From: a virus
Virus record (IMG/VR): IMGVR_UViG_3300025928_000007
Span: 1-64,000 of that record
Strand: one strand, 5' to 3'
DNA length: 64,000 nucleotides
Numbering within the stretch: the stretch's first letter is position 1; each line of letters opens with the position of its first letter. Below are positions 6,602-14,380 of this stretch, piece after piece. Below the pieces are notes generated by a model. The model worked only from the letters and a program-made list of their open reading frames with translations. It searched no databases and was not told the origin of the DNA. The translations under genes were made by a program, and so were the position numbers.

Positions 6602-6637
6602 TGTGCCGGGGCACAGTAGTTAATGATCATGAACTAC
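6602..6637. promoter_or_regulatory. two adjacent palindromes (operator-like)
   Basis: TGTGCCGGGGCACA (6602-6615) is a perfect 6-bp palindrome with a 2-nt centre. Directly next to it, AGTAGTT and AACTACT (6615-6638, approximate) flank the self-complementary ATGATCAT. The latter contains GATCATGAAC, the same 10-mer found in the 25-bp palindrome at 6701. Confidence 0.5.
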
Positions 6638-6648
6638 TAGCCCTATAG

Positions 6649-6677
6649 AAGAAAAACCGGCTCCGCCGGTTTTTCTT
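6649..6677. terminator. bidirectional intrinsic terminator
   Basis: AAGAAAAACCGGC and GCCGGTTTTTCTT are perfect 13-bp arms around TCC. A GC stem flanked by A-runs and T-runs works as a rho-independent terminator on both strands. Its place inside a divergent promoter region, upstream of both operons, is unexpected and suggests attenuation or a short RNA. Confidence 0.8.
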
Positions 6678-6700
6678 AAGAACTTCTATTACTCTTAAAC

Positions 6701-6725
6701 GGATCATGAACAGAGTTCATGATCC
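6701..6725. promoter_or_regulatory. 25-bp palindromic operator candidate
   Basis: GGATCATGAAC and GTTCATGATCC form perfect 11-bp arms around AGA. A dyad of this size and spacing suits a dimeric helix-turn-helix regulator. The half-site GATCATGAAC recurs at 6625-6634. No regulator gene was identified next to it. Confidence 0.6.
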
Positions 6726-6900
6726 TCAAAGAACTCTATAGCTCTTGTTCTTTATAAGTATAACACCCACCGTTCTATAACCAACGGTTCTCTCTCTTAG
6801 AACCGGTCCTCGGGCTATCGCCCTCGTCCCGGCCCCTATGCTAGACTAGCTTCGAGACGGTGGCGATCAGCCACCACCGAGGCACGAGAGGCGAGCCACC

Positions 6901-7056
6901 ATGGCCAAGGACCCCAAGCCCACGACGCTGACCAACGTCCACGTCAACGTCACCAACCTCCGCAACACGAAGGGGTCGGGCAAGGCGACCCAGATCCAGC
7001 GATCCGGTGCCACCGGCACGGGCGAGGTAACACCAAGGAAGGCGAGGCGCGCATGA
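6901..7056 (+). CDS. small basic protein
   Basis: This 51-residue protein is Thr/Lys/Asn-rich and basic at the C-terminus. It starts after GAGAGGCGAGCCACC and its TGA overlaps the ATG of the lectin-like gene (ATGA). It is the first gene of the rightward operon. Function unknown. Confidence 0.6.
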   Translation: MAKDPKPTTLTNVHVNVTNLRNTKGSGKATQIQRSGATGTGEVTPRKARRA

Positions 7057-8468
7057 GGAAGATCGTTCTAACCATTCTGATGGGCGTGGGACTGCTCACT
7101 GGAATCGGCATGCAGGCGGCACCGGCATTTGCGGGCACCGCCGCACACCACGCACCGCACGCCACAACCCGCGTGGCTCCGCCACTCCCGGCCGCTCAGA
7201 CGGCCTCGTGCACACAGGGGCACCTCGACTACGGCGTCGGCAGTGTGACCATCAGTGCCGACTGGGAACCACCGGGTTCCTGTGGCTGGCATGTCCGCAC
7301 GTGCTCGCTGGACTCGACCAACACCTCCCGGTGTGGCGGGTTCGTCAAGGCGACCGAACTGGTCACCACCAGCCCGCAGGCGAATGGCACCATGGCCGAT
7401 GGATGGCTTCAGCAGTACCTCGACAGCACACACCCGCAGCGCTGGTGCTGGGATGTGCTGGGGCAGGTATCCACCTCATGGCACAAGTGCAGCGGCAAGG
7501 GGTTCGGCCCTCCGGTGCACACCACCGCCGCTGGCATGACGCTCCAGCCAGCCGGGCACACGACCGTCGATGGCAAGCGCGTGTCCTGGTTCCACATCTG
7601 CCTGACGCACTCCAACGGAAGTCACTGCATCACCGCCAATGGCGTCGGCCGTGACCTGTCACTCGCCGCTGGCAGCGGCAACAAGTGGCAGGCCATTCCT
7701 GAGCGCTCAGACGGCAGAATCGCCTGGCAGAATGGCAGTGGCAACTGCATGACGGTTGACGGTTCCACTGGTGGCGTGCAGGCTGCGGGCAGCGGGTGTG
7801 CGGACGTTACGTCGGAGGAGTGGTTTGTGGGCGGGAGTGGCAATCTCACCTTCAACAACGTCGGCACCCAGAACTACATGGGCACCAATGGTGACGCCGC
7901 CGGGAAGCTGGTGTACGCCCACCCGGCACACACCGGGTTCTTCCGTGGGTGGACAACCTTCTCCTGCTGCCTGAAGACCACGGCGGCACACACCACCGGC
8001 AAGGCAGCGGGTATCACACTCGATGCCTTCACCGCACGCCGTGTGCCTCAGTCGGGCCACCTGAAGGAGTCCTTCGGCGCGGGTTACTACGTCGGCACGC
8101 CATCGCTCAACTACGGCTCAGGCGTCAGCGAGGAGTTCGGCGGACGGCAGATGACCTTCTTCCCCGATGGCAACTACTGCGCACCGGACGGGAACTGCTA
8201 CACGCGCGGAGTGCTCGACTTCACCAGCGGCGCGAACAACTGCGCACAGGCCAGCGGGACCTCAGTCCTGGTAGCCGAGTGCTCTGGCGTTCCCGGCATC
8301 GAGTGGGCCGAGAAGATCGTCAGCGGCCATATCCACTTCATCAACGACAACGAGTCCTCGGCTGCGGGTGCGGACATCTTCATGGGTGGCCTACAATGCG
8401 GCTGCCCGCTGACGATGGGCCGGGCGGGTGTGCCGTCAGGCGTCCTGCAAGCCTGGGACTTCCTGTAA
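7053..8468 (+). CDS. secreted ricin-B-lectin-like protein
   Basis: This 471-residue protein has a signal peptide (MRK, hydrophobic residues 4-20, cleavage near AFA-GT). The mature region is Gly/Ser/Cys-rich. A segment near residues 224-265 contains GNCMTVDG, QAAGSGC and EEW, resembling one repeat of the ricin-type beta-trefoil, which usually binds carbohydrate. The remainder shows many paired cysteines consistent with export. It is coupled to the 51-residue gene upstream. The lectin reading is an inference from one repeat; overall function unknown. Confidence 0.6.
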   Translation: MRKIVLTILMGVGLLTGIGMQAAPAFAGTAAHHAPHATTRVAPPLPAAQTASCTQGHLDYGVGSVTISADWEPPGSCGWHVRTCSLDSTNTSRCGGFVKATELVTTSPQANGTMADGWLQQYLDSTHPQRWCWDVLGQVSTSWHKCSGKGFGPPVHTTAAGMTLQPAGHTTVDGKRVSWFHICLTHSNGSHCITANGVGRDLSLAAGSGNKWQAIPERSDGRIAWQNGSGNCMTVDGSTGGVQAAGSGCADVTSEEWFVGGSGNLTFNNVGTQNYMGTNGDAAGKLVYAHPAHTGFFRGWTTFSCCLKTTAAHTTGKAAGITLDAFTARRVPQSGHLKESFGAGYYVGTPSLNYGSGVSEEFGGRQMTFFPDGNYCAPDGNCYTRGVLDFTSGANNCAQASGTSVLVAECSGVPGIEWAEKIVSGHIHFINDNESSAAGADIFMGGLQCGCPLTMGRAGVPSGVLQAWDFL

Positions 8469-8513
8469 GCCGGGAGTAGCTTCGAGGTAAGCAAACCCTA
8501 ACCATCTAGCCAG

Positions 8514-8542
8514 TTGTGGCCCTCCGCTCGATCCTGTAGCGT
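8514..8542 (+). promoter_or_regulatory. sigma-70-like promoter
   Basis: TTGTGG (8514-8519), a 17-nt spacer and TAGCGT (8537-8542) lie 30 nt before the start of the 81-residue gene. The spacing is ideal but both boxes are imperfect. Confidence 0.5.
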
Positions 8543-8571
8543 GGGGGCCACAACGTTCTGGAGGAACAGAC

Positions 8572-8817
8572 ATGAAAACATTCGAGCAGTACGTGGAGGC
8601 GGCGGAAGCCGAGGCCACGCACTCCGGACATGCCGACGCCGGGCGGATCTACGCAGAGCTTGCCAAGGCGATGGCCCTGCGCATGTCCGCCGCGACCGCC
8701 ACCATCGTGGAGCAGCGGGACACCGAGCGGCTCCGCATCCAGGATGCCCAGGCAGCCCGCCAGGCGTCGGGCAGGCGGCGCACGATACCACCACCATGGG
8801 AAGCGGGGCACATCTGA
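8572..8817 (+). CDS. small hypothetical protein
   Basis: This 81-residue Ala/Glu/Arg-rich protein is probably helical throughout. Its start follows GGAGGAACAGAC. It heads a three-gene run of small proteins leading to rIIA. No family was recognised. Confidence 0.6.
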   Translation: MKTFEQYVEAAEAEATHSGHADAGRIYAELAKAMALRMSAATATIVEQRDTERLRIQDAQAARQASGRRRTIPPPWEAGHI

Positions 8818-8818
8818 C

Positions 8819-9082
8819 ATGAACGACGCCGAACGCGAGGCACTGGCCCGCATCGAGCGCAAGCTGGACTGGCTGCACCGGTACCTGACCACCCGTATCG
8901 CCAAGCCCGGTGACAGTCTCCCCGCCTGGTCCGAGACCGAGCACCCGCGCACCTGTGGCTTCCAGTGCCAGGGCTGCGGGCTGACCATCGCCCACGGCCC
9001 TGCGTGCGAGTCCATCGTGGCGGTCCACAAGAACTTGCACGGCCTCGTGATCAACCTGGCCACCGGGCGGGAGTGCGGCTGA
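8819..9082 (+). CDS. small zinc-finger-like protein
   Basis: This 87-residue protein has an N-terminal helix (ERKLDWLHRYL) followed by a Cys-rich segment, CGFQCQGCG, with later Cys residues. The ATG is 2 nt after the preceding stop. It may bind zinc; function unknown. Confidence 0.6.
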   Translation: MNDAEREALARIERKLDWLHRYLTTRIAKPGDSLPAWSETEHPRTCGFQCQGCGLTIAHGPACESIVAVHKNLHGLVINLATGRECG

Positions 9083-9083
9083 C

Positions 9084-9347
9084 ATGATGACCCCACAGCA
9101 GGAACTGATCCTCGGCGCGGAGCGCGAGGCACTGATGGACAACGACCCCGAGGGAGCGGTCACCGCCTACGAGACGATCCGTCATGCTGCCATCGAGGCG
9201 GGGTTCTGCCCCATGTGCGGTTACCCGCTCATCAACCGTTCGTGCTACAACCCGAAGTTCTGCGCGATAGAGGGCCGTGGCGTGTACTGGACACCGAACG
9301 GTGATGCGCTCATACTGCCCACGCCGCTCGCGCCAGACAAGCCCTGA
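9084..9347 (+). CDS. small zinc-finger-like protein
   Basis: This 87-residue protein contains a CPMCG pair and two more cysteines (SCYNPKFC), a likely zinc ribbon. It starts with two Met codons 2 nt after the preceding stop. Function unknown. Confidence 0.6.
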   Translation: MMTPQQELILGAEREALMDNDPEGAVTAYETIRHAAIEAGFCPMCGYPLINRSCYNPKFCAIEGRGVYWTPNGDALILPTPLAPDKP

Positions 9348-9356
9348 CCTGCACGT

Positions 9357-9386
9357 TTGACGACTGTCGTACCCATCCTGTAAGCT
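9357..9386 (+). promoter_or_regulatory. promoter of the rIIA-like gene
   Basis: TTGACG (9357-9362), an 18-nt spacer and TAAGCT (9381-9386). The same box pair occurs at 25459 and 31636, so this looks like a shared phage promoter class. Confidence 0.7.
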
Positions 9387-9417
9387 CGTCTCAACTTCAC
9401 CGGACAAGGAGCATCAC

Positions 9418-11499
9418 GTGAAGCAGAGCAAGGTCAGCGTCACCGCCATCAGCAACATGACTGGCGCGAAGGTGATGGGCTTCGACCCCCATGGGACCGC
9501 CCACATCTTGTCGATCCTGAACAACATGTACTCCGACCCCGGCCTGGCCGTCGTGCGGGAGTACGCCGCCAACGCACGCGACTCGCATGTGGAGGCTGGC
9601 AACACCGACCCGATCCTGATCACCAGCCCGTCCTACCTGAACCCGATCCTCGTGGTGCAGGACTTCGGCACCGGCCTCAGTCCCGATGAGGTCGAGAACG
9701 TCTTTGCCGTCTACGGCACATCCACCAAGCGTGGTGTCGAAGGCCAGATCGGCTACTTCGGCATCGGCTCGAAGTCCGCCTTCACCATCGGCTCCCAGTT
9801 CACCGTGACCGCCGTCAAGGACGGCGTCATGTCCGTCGCGCTGTTCGCGCTGGACAACGATGGGAACCCGACCGTGAACATCGTCAGCGAGACCGGCACC
9901 GACGAGCCGGATGGTGTCAAGGTCGAGGTAGCGGTCAGTGATGTGGACAACGTCACGAACGCCATCGAGCGCCTGTTCGCCACCTGGCCACAGGGCTCCG
10001 TCCTGGTGGATGGTGTCGAGCCAACCTCGATCTGGGACGATGTGGAGGAACTGGCCGAGGGCGTGCACCTGGGCTGGCGGCCTGCCGCCCACACCAGCGA
10101 TGGCTTCGTGGTCATCATGGGCGGCGTGGCCTACTCCCTGCCGACCTCCGTGGTCGAGACCCTGGACTACCGCCAGAAGACCATTGTCAACAATGTGCGC
10201 GCCAGCTACGCCAAGGTGTACCTGACCGTGCCCCTCGGCGCGGTGGACCTCACCCCGTCGCGTGAAGACCTGCGCGTCACCCCGATGACCACGGCCACGC
10301 TGAATGACATGGTGGACCGTTTCCACAACGCCCTGACACCGTGGATCACGAAGCAGATTTCGGACGCACCGACCCTGATCGCGGCAATCATCGCGGCCGA
10401 CGACCTGCGCCGGAAGCTGCCGAACCGGATGTTGTCGGCCGGGCAGGGTCCGACCTGGCATGGCAAGCCGCTGCCGTCGAGCACGGTGAAGATTCCGGCC
10501 GAATGGTTCCACCTGGCCCGGCGTGGCTACTCATCACCAATGAACGCCCGCCGTGAGAGGACTGACTTCGAACTAGTCGCATCCCACACGATGAGGCAGG
10601 CGCTGTTCGTGACCGGCGTTCCGGAGCGCCGGGTCCGTACCGTCCAGCTAGCGGCGAAGGAGTACATGCTGGCTCACAAGGACAAGGACGACCCGGAGTA
10701 CACGAACCGGGTTGTGGCCCTGACCCAGCCCGATGCCGCCTATGCCCGGGAATGGTTCACCCTGTCGGACCCGCTGATCCGGACGATGGACTATGACACC
10801 TTCGCGAAGTTCCGCCCGCTGCGTGCACCTGGCTCCCACCGTGCCGAGATCAAGTATGAGGTGCACGGCTCGAACCTGCGCCAGGCGATGACGGTGCCGG
10901 AAATCAACGCACACACCGGCAACATCTACTACCTGACCCACTACGAGCGCCCGAACTACACACCGGGCAGCCCGTTCGTGGCGCACGTGGTCGGTAACGG
11001 GCTGCTGATCGTCCTGTCCTCCACCCAGAAGGTCGAGCCCCTGCTCAAGCGGGTGCCCCGCGCGGCCAGCCTGGTGGTCCAGGCACGGGCCGAGGCTGAC
11101 CGCATCCTGAACAGTGTCACCCCGGCTGACCTGGATGCGCTGGACGCGGCTAGCTTCCTGCGCAGCATCGACCAGGGCGTCTGGAACTTCCTGGCGGCGA
11201 ACGAGACGGACATCACCCACCAGGCCGTGCTGGATGCGCTGGACATGTTCACCCGCGCTCGCGTGCTGGAGCGTGGCGACCAGTCCCGCGTGGGACTCAT
11301 CCAGGCCGCCCTGCGCATCACGCAGCGTAACGCCTCCACCCTCGGCACGTCCACGCTCAACCGGGCCAGCATCGATGTAGTCCTCAACGGCCTGCCCCTG
11401 CTGAGCCGGTACTTCGACCGCGACTGGCTGCGCAGCCCGCTGGGCAACCAGCACGTCATCGCCTACGTCAACATGGTCGGCCAGTCGGCCACCGACTAG
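9418..11499 (+). CDS. rIIA: rIIA-like GHKL ATPase
   Basis: This 693-residue protein has an N-terminal Bergerat (GHKL) ATP-binding fold. The N-box is VREYAANARD at residues 46-55, DFGTGL near residues 82-87 is the G1 motif, and GYFGIGSKSAF near 112-122 is the lid region. This arrangement and length match T4 rIIA homologues, membrane-associated proteins that affect lysis timing and overcome Rex-type exclusion. The rIIB homologue lies immediately downstream. GTG start preceded by AAGGAG. The role in this host is inferred. Confidence 0.82.
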   Translation: MKQSKVSVTAISNMTGAKVMGFDPHGTAHILSILNNMYSDPGLAVVREYAANARDSHVEAGNTDPILITSPSYLNPILVVQDFGTGLSPDEVENVFAVYGTSTKRGVEGQIGYFGIGSKSAFTIGSQFTVTAVKDGVMSVALFALDNDGNPTVNIVSETGTDEPDGVKVEVAVSDVDNVTNAIERLFATWPQGSVLVDGVEPTSIWDDVEELAEGVHLGWRPAAHTSDGFVVIMGGVAYSLPTSVVETLDYRQKTIVNNVRASYAKVYLTVPLGAVDLTPSREDLRVTPMTTATLNDMVDRFHNALTPWITKQISDAPTLIAAIIAADDLRRKLPNRMLSAGQGPTWHGKPLPSSTVKIPAEWFHLARRGYSSPMNARRERTDFELVASHTMRQALFVTGVPERRVRTVQLAAKEYMLAHKDKDDPEYTNRVVALTQPDAAYAREWFTLSDPLIRTMDYDTFAKFRPLRAPGSHRAEIKYEVHGSNLRQAMTVPEINAHTGNIYYLTHYERPNYTPGSPFVAHVVGNGLLIVLSSTQKVEPLLKRVPRAASLVVQARAEADRILNSVTPADLDALDAASFLRSIDQGVWNFLAANETDITHQAVLDALDMFTRARVLERGDQSRVGLIQAALRITQRNASTLGTSTLNRASIDVVLNGLPLLSRYFDRDWLRSPLGNQHVIAYVNMVGQSATD

Positions 11500-11517
11500 A
11501 CTTCTGTCAGACCCCCG

Positions 11518-11533
11518 TGGTACTGTGGTACCA
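11518..11533. promoter_or_regulatory. palindrome upstream of rIIB-like gene
   Basis: TGGTAC and GTACCA flank TGTG, 23 nt before the rIIB start. A related palindrome occurs at 34832-34849. It could be an operator for a dimeric regulator. Confidence 0.45.
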
Positions 11534-11555
11534 AACAACAGGAAGGATCGAGGAC

Positions 11556-12461
11556 ATGCTTCAGATCATGTTCAGCTTCACCCAGGCCGAGAACGGCTCC
11601 CAGACCCTCGTACTGCTGGGCTCGCTGGGACCGCGCCTGATCCCCGAGTCGCACGCCAACTTCAACGTCATCAAGGACGCCCTGCTTCAGGTCAGTGGGC
11701 TCACTCACCTCACCGAGGCCGAGGTCTACGAACTGGCCGATGCGGCGACCACGGTCACCGCAACCCTCCAGCGCCTGTCGGAGCGTGTGACCATCCGTGG
11801 CAACACGATCTTCTTCGATGGTGACGCGATGAACTCGCGCCTGACCCGTCACATCATCGCGATGGTCCGCGAGGGCGACTCGAACTACGAGGGCTTCGTC
11901 CAGTTCCTGGAGAACATCCAGTTGAACCCGTCCGAGGCCAGCCGGGTGGCGCTGTTCGAGTTCCTTGAGCGGAACGACCTGGTGATCACCTCCGATGGCC
12001 AGTTCATCGGCTACAAGGGTGTCGGTGCTGACGGTAAGTCCATCACGGCGGGCCGCGAGGACGTGACCGTGACCCTGGCGGACGGCACCGTCGAGGTCCA
12101 CAAGGGCCACATCCCGTACCCGGTCGGTGCGACCGTCGAAATGGCCCGCAGCCAGGTGGACCCCGACCGGGCCAGCGCCTGCTCCGTGGGTCTCCATGTC
12201 GGTACCTTCGACTATTCGGGCGGCTGGGCGACCGGCAACGGCAAGCGCCTGACCGTCGCGGTGAACCCCCGCGATGTGGTGGCCGTGCCGTCCGACTCCG
12301 GTGGCCAGAAGCTCCGCGCGCACCGGCTGACGGTGCTGGAGGTCAACGAGACCGGCCAGTACACCGGTACCAGCTACGCCTTCGAGCCCGATGAGGGTAC
12401 GGAGGACGACTGGGACACCGAGGTCGAGTGGGACTCCGACAACGAGTACGGCTCGTTCTGA
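11556..12461 (+). CDS. rIIB: rIIB-like protein
   Basis: This 301-residue protein follows rIIA directly. Its central region (LENIQLNPSEASRVALFEFL, then DGQFIGYKGV) and a later block with ACSVGLHVG are typical of T4 rIIB-like proteins. The C-terminus is strongly acidic. ATG at 11556 is chosen because GGAAGGATCGAGGAC precedes it; an in-frame upstream start at 11517 lacks such a site. It is expected to act together with rIIA. Confidence 0.82.
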   Translation: MLQIMFSFTQAENGSQTLVLLGSLGPRLIPESHANFNVIKDALLQVSGLTHLTEAEVYELADAATTVTATLQRLSERVTIRGNTIFFDGDAMNSRLTRHIIAMVREGDSNYEGFVQFLENIQLNPSEASRVALFEFLERNDLVITSDGQFIGYKGVGADGKSITAGREDVTVTLADGTVEVHKGHIPYPVGATVEMARSQVDPDRASACSVGLHVGTFDYSGGWATGNGKRLTVAVNPRDVVAVPSDSGGQKLRAHRLTVLEVNETGQYTGTSYAFEPDEGTEDDWDTEVEWDSDNEYGSF

Positions 12462-12516
12462 CCAGTGGCACCGGGGAGCGGCCAGAGTGTCGCCCCCCGG
12501 TGCTAAACTGGCACTA

Positions 12517-12531
12517 CCAACACAGAGAGGC
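12517..12531 (+). promoter_or_regulatory. shared 5' leader element containing RBS
   Basis: CCAACACAGAGAGGC here is identical to 14362-14376. Both sit just before a start codon, downstream of a TAAACT or TAGACT -10-like box. The GAGAGG part serves as the ribosome site. Confidence 0.5.
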
Positions 12532-12536
12532 ACGAC

Positions 12537-12812
12537 ATGATCGGGACACACCGCAGGGGCTACAAGATCATCGCAGCCCTGCCGGTCAACGGCAACAGCG
12601 AGGGCCACATGATCGTCGTGGGCCAGTCGCTCCCCCAACTCAAGGGCCGCCATCAGGCCACGTTCGTGACATGGTTCACGGATGGCCAGGGCGTACTCGA
12701 CTCGCCGGTCCACTACAGCGCGCATGACATCAGCGTCGGCACGCTGCGGAACATGGCCATCGGCAACATGATCAGGCGGGCGGGTCACACCCTCTCGCCC
12801 CTGAACGCCTAG
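12537..12812 (+). CDS. hypothetical protein
   Basis: This 91-residue protein has mixed alpha/beta character (YKIIAALPVNG, HMIVVGQSL, ATFVTWFTDG). It follows the shared leader and starts 5 nt after GAGAGGCACG. No family was recognised. Confidence 0.6.
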   Translation: MIGTHRRGYKIIAALPVNGNSEGHMIVVGQSLPQLKGRHQATFVTWFTDGQGVLDSPVHYSAHDISVGTLRNMAIGNMIRRAGHTLSPLNA

Positions 12813-12883
12813 CCATGGAAGACGTAGAGGGCATCCCCGATGATGTCCTGTTCCCCGTACTACCCGCACTCAGGAGGCGCAAG

Positions 12884-13303
12884 ATGACCACCACCGCATT
12901 CTCACGGACCTTCGTCGGCCAGGGCGACCTGGTAGCGGTCGAGGTTCTCGGGCTCCCGAACTCATCCACCGACCCTGTGTTCACCTACCGGGCACACGCT
13001 GACCTCGGCGTGGGTGACCTAGTGCTCGTGGAAGCACCCGCCTGGTCCGTCCGTGTGACCAAGCACACGCAGCTTCCCGGCTTCGTCCTTGGCCCCGCCG
13101 ACCTGGCTACGGTGGCGGATCTGGACCCCAGCCAGATCAAGATGACGCTGGCACTCCCGGGTACTCCCGAGGCCGTGTCCTACCTGAACGGCCACGCAGC
13201 CGCTACCATCGCCACCTGGGATGCCCAGGCCACCGCACTTGAGGGTGCGGCGGGCCACATCCGTGAGGCGATAGCGCTGCTTGAGCAGGCATCGAAGCGC
13301 TGA
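12884..13303 (+). CDS. hypothetical protein with beta-barrel-like N-terminus
   Basis: This 139-residue protein has alternating hydrophobic strands (GDLVAVEVLG, GDLVLVEAPAW) and a helical C-terminus. The start at 12884 has a strong AGGAGG 7 nt upstream. The frame is open from 12815 but no ribosome site is seen there. Function unknown. Confidence 0.6.
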   Translation: MTTTAFSRTFVGQGDLVAVEVLGLPNSSTDPVFTYRAHADLGVGDLVLVEAPAWSVRVTKHTQLPGFVLGPADLATVADLDPSQIKMTLALPGTPEAVSYLNGHAAATIATWDAQATALEGAAGHIREAIALLEQASKR

Positions 13304-13304
13304 C

Positions 13305-13544
13305 ATGGCTGACCTGGACGCACTGAGGGCGGAGGCGATGGGTTTGGCCCGTGGCCTGACCGACAAGGCTGCTCTCGGAACTCTCACCCTCCGTGAGGGG
13401 CACACGGACATCGGCCGTATCGGGGAGATCGTCACCGAAGCCTTCAGTGCTGGCCGCCGCGAGGCTCTCGCCCAGCGCGAGACCGCCCTGGCCAACAGCC
13501 TCCGTTCAATCCTGGACGGCGAAGCCATCGCCTACACGCCATAG
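13305..13544 (+). CDS. small helical hypothetical protein
   Basis: This 79-residue Ala/Arg/Leu-rich protein is probably all helical. Its ATG begins 2 nt after the stop of the previous gene. No family was recognised. Confidence 0.55.
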   Translation: MADLDALRAEAMGLARGLTDKAALGTLTLREGHTDIGRIGEIVTEAFSAGRREALAQRETALANSLRSILDGEAIAYTP

Positions 13545-13552
13545 GAGACGTG

Positions 13553-13936
13553 ATGGAGAATCCGGCTAGCTGGAAGCGCACGGAACTGATCATCGACCGG
13601 GCTATCACCGAGCACCGATACATGACCAGCCGGGGAGCCATCGGCCCGAGCCTCGCTCACCTGATCGCTCAGCGTCTGCGTGCGGCGAGTGCCGTCCATG
13701 ACGATCAGCTACCGGAGGTAGGCTGGGACCGGCTACGTCGGCACCTGGCCGAGACGGAGGAAATGTTCCCGGCGAATGGTGACATCGAGCGATGGGAGAA
13801 CGAGGGTGGAGCAGTCCCACAGTCAGGACGACTACGCGCTGCGCCGCGCCCAGTTCCACCACGCGGTCACGACGGCGGAGCCGAGTCCGGACGATCTCCA
13901 CAAGACCATGCTGATGAACATGACGACCAAGCCTGA
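13553..13936 (+). CDS. hypothetical protein, 3' half doubtful
   Basis: This 127-residue frame starts after AGGAGACGTG. The first 85 or so residues look like real protein (SWKRTELIIDRAITEHRY). The remainder (Pro/Arg/Gly/Asp-rich) looks like a shadow of the overlapping frame at 13806-14048. Either the two genes truly overlap by 131 nt or a frameshift joins them. Confidence 0.45.
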   Translation: MENPASWKRTELIIDRAITEHRYMTSRGAIGPSLAHLIAQRLRAASAVHDDQLPEVGWDRLRRHLAETEEMFPANGDIERWENEGGAVPQSGRLRAAPRPVPPRGHDGGAESGRSPQDHADEHDDQA

Positions 13937-14048
13937 GGTGAACCGCGCCATGCTCGCTTTCACCTGGATGCAGCGCTCACCGGACAAGTGGGCTGGCTGG
14001 CATCCCGAGCGGTGCATGGACGTGGCCGAGCAGATGGGGATGACATGA
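13806..14048 (+). CDS. hypothetical protein overlapping upstream frame
   Basis: This 80-residue frame begins at GTG with GAACGAG just upstream. Its sequence has Trp, His and Met residues in a plausible globular pattern (FTWMQRSPDKWAGWHPERC). It overlaps the upstream frame by 131 nt, and its TGA overlaps the next ATG. An upstream in-frame start at 13776 is possible. Confidence 0.5.
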   Translation: MEQSHSQDDYALRRAQFHHAVTTAEPSPDDLHKTMLMNMTTKPEVNRAMLAFTWMQRSPDKWAGWHPERCMDVAEQMGMT

Positions 14049-14335
14049 CCTGCTCAGTTAGCCTGATGCACGTGGTGCGCTGCCGTGCGAAGATCGCGGG
14101 TGGCTGCCTGGATGGTGACACCACCACCGAGGCATTCGGTGAGGATGTGTCGATCATGAATGACTCCACCTTCGTGATGGACGACGATGGCGGCACCATC
14201 GTCTGTGACGCCTGCCTGGTGCGCCTGACCCCGATCCTCGGCACGCTCACCGCGTCCAATGACGAGATTTCTTCGGCGCTGGCGAAGTTTGTCACGCTTA
14301 GGGATGGACACCGTCAGCCCGATCCCCTAGACTGA
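14045..14335 (+). CDS. small metal-binding-like protein
   Basis: This 96-residue protein has Cys pairs near both ends of its core (CRAKIAGGC and CDAC), suggesting a zinc-binding unit. It is coupled to the upstream gene by ATGA. Function unknown. Confidence 0.6.
   Translation: MTCSVSLMHVVRCRAKIAGGCLDGDTTTEAFGEDVSIMNDSTFVMDDDGGTIVCDACLVRLTPILGTLTASNDEISSALAKFVTLRDGHRQPDPLD
14305..14333 (+). promoter_or_regulatory. promoter before the membrane/lipoprotein pair
   Basis: TGGACA (14305-14310), a 17-nt spacer and TAGACT (14328-14333). The -35 differs by one base from TTGACA. It is followed by a CA-rich leader (14337-14366) and the shared CCAACACAGAGAGGC element. Confidence 0.6.
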
Positions 14336-14380
14336 GTATCAACACAACCAACACAACACCACCAACACAGAGAGGCGAAC

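Larger units (their letters stand above)
6543..6900. promoter_or_regulatory. divergent AT-rich control region
   Basis: This 358-nt gap separates leftward and rightward operons. From about 6616 to 6800 it is visibly AT-rich compared with the surrounding GC-rich coding DNA. It carries at least six dyads: 6602-6615, 6616-6637, 6649-6677, 6701-6725, 6728-6753 and 6769-6788. Possible -10 boxes include TATAAC (6759-6764) and TAGACT (6842-6847), without convincing -35 partners. A regulatory switch or replication origin are both possible. Confidence 0.65.

Noticed and set aside
9397-10512. 371-residue open frame on the minus strand opposite rIIA
   Set aside because: Composition is His/Gly/Val/Arg-rich as expected for the antisense of a GC-rich gene, it lacks a ribosome site, and the plus-strand GHKL motifs are unmistakable.
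11496-12869. 457-residue open frame on the minus strand opposite rIIB and its neighbour
   Set aside because: It crosses an intergenic promoter region and lies antisense to a clear rIIB homologue; no recognisable protein features.
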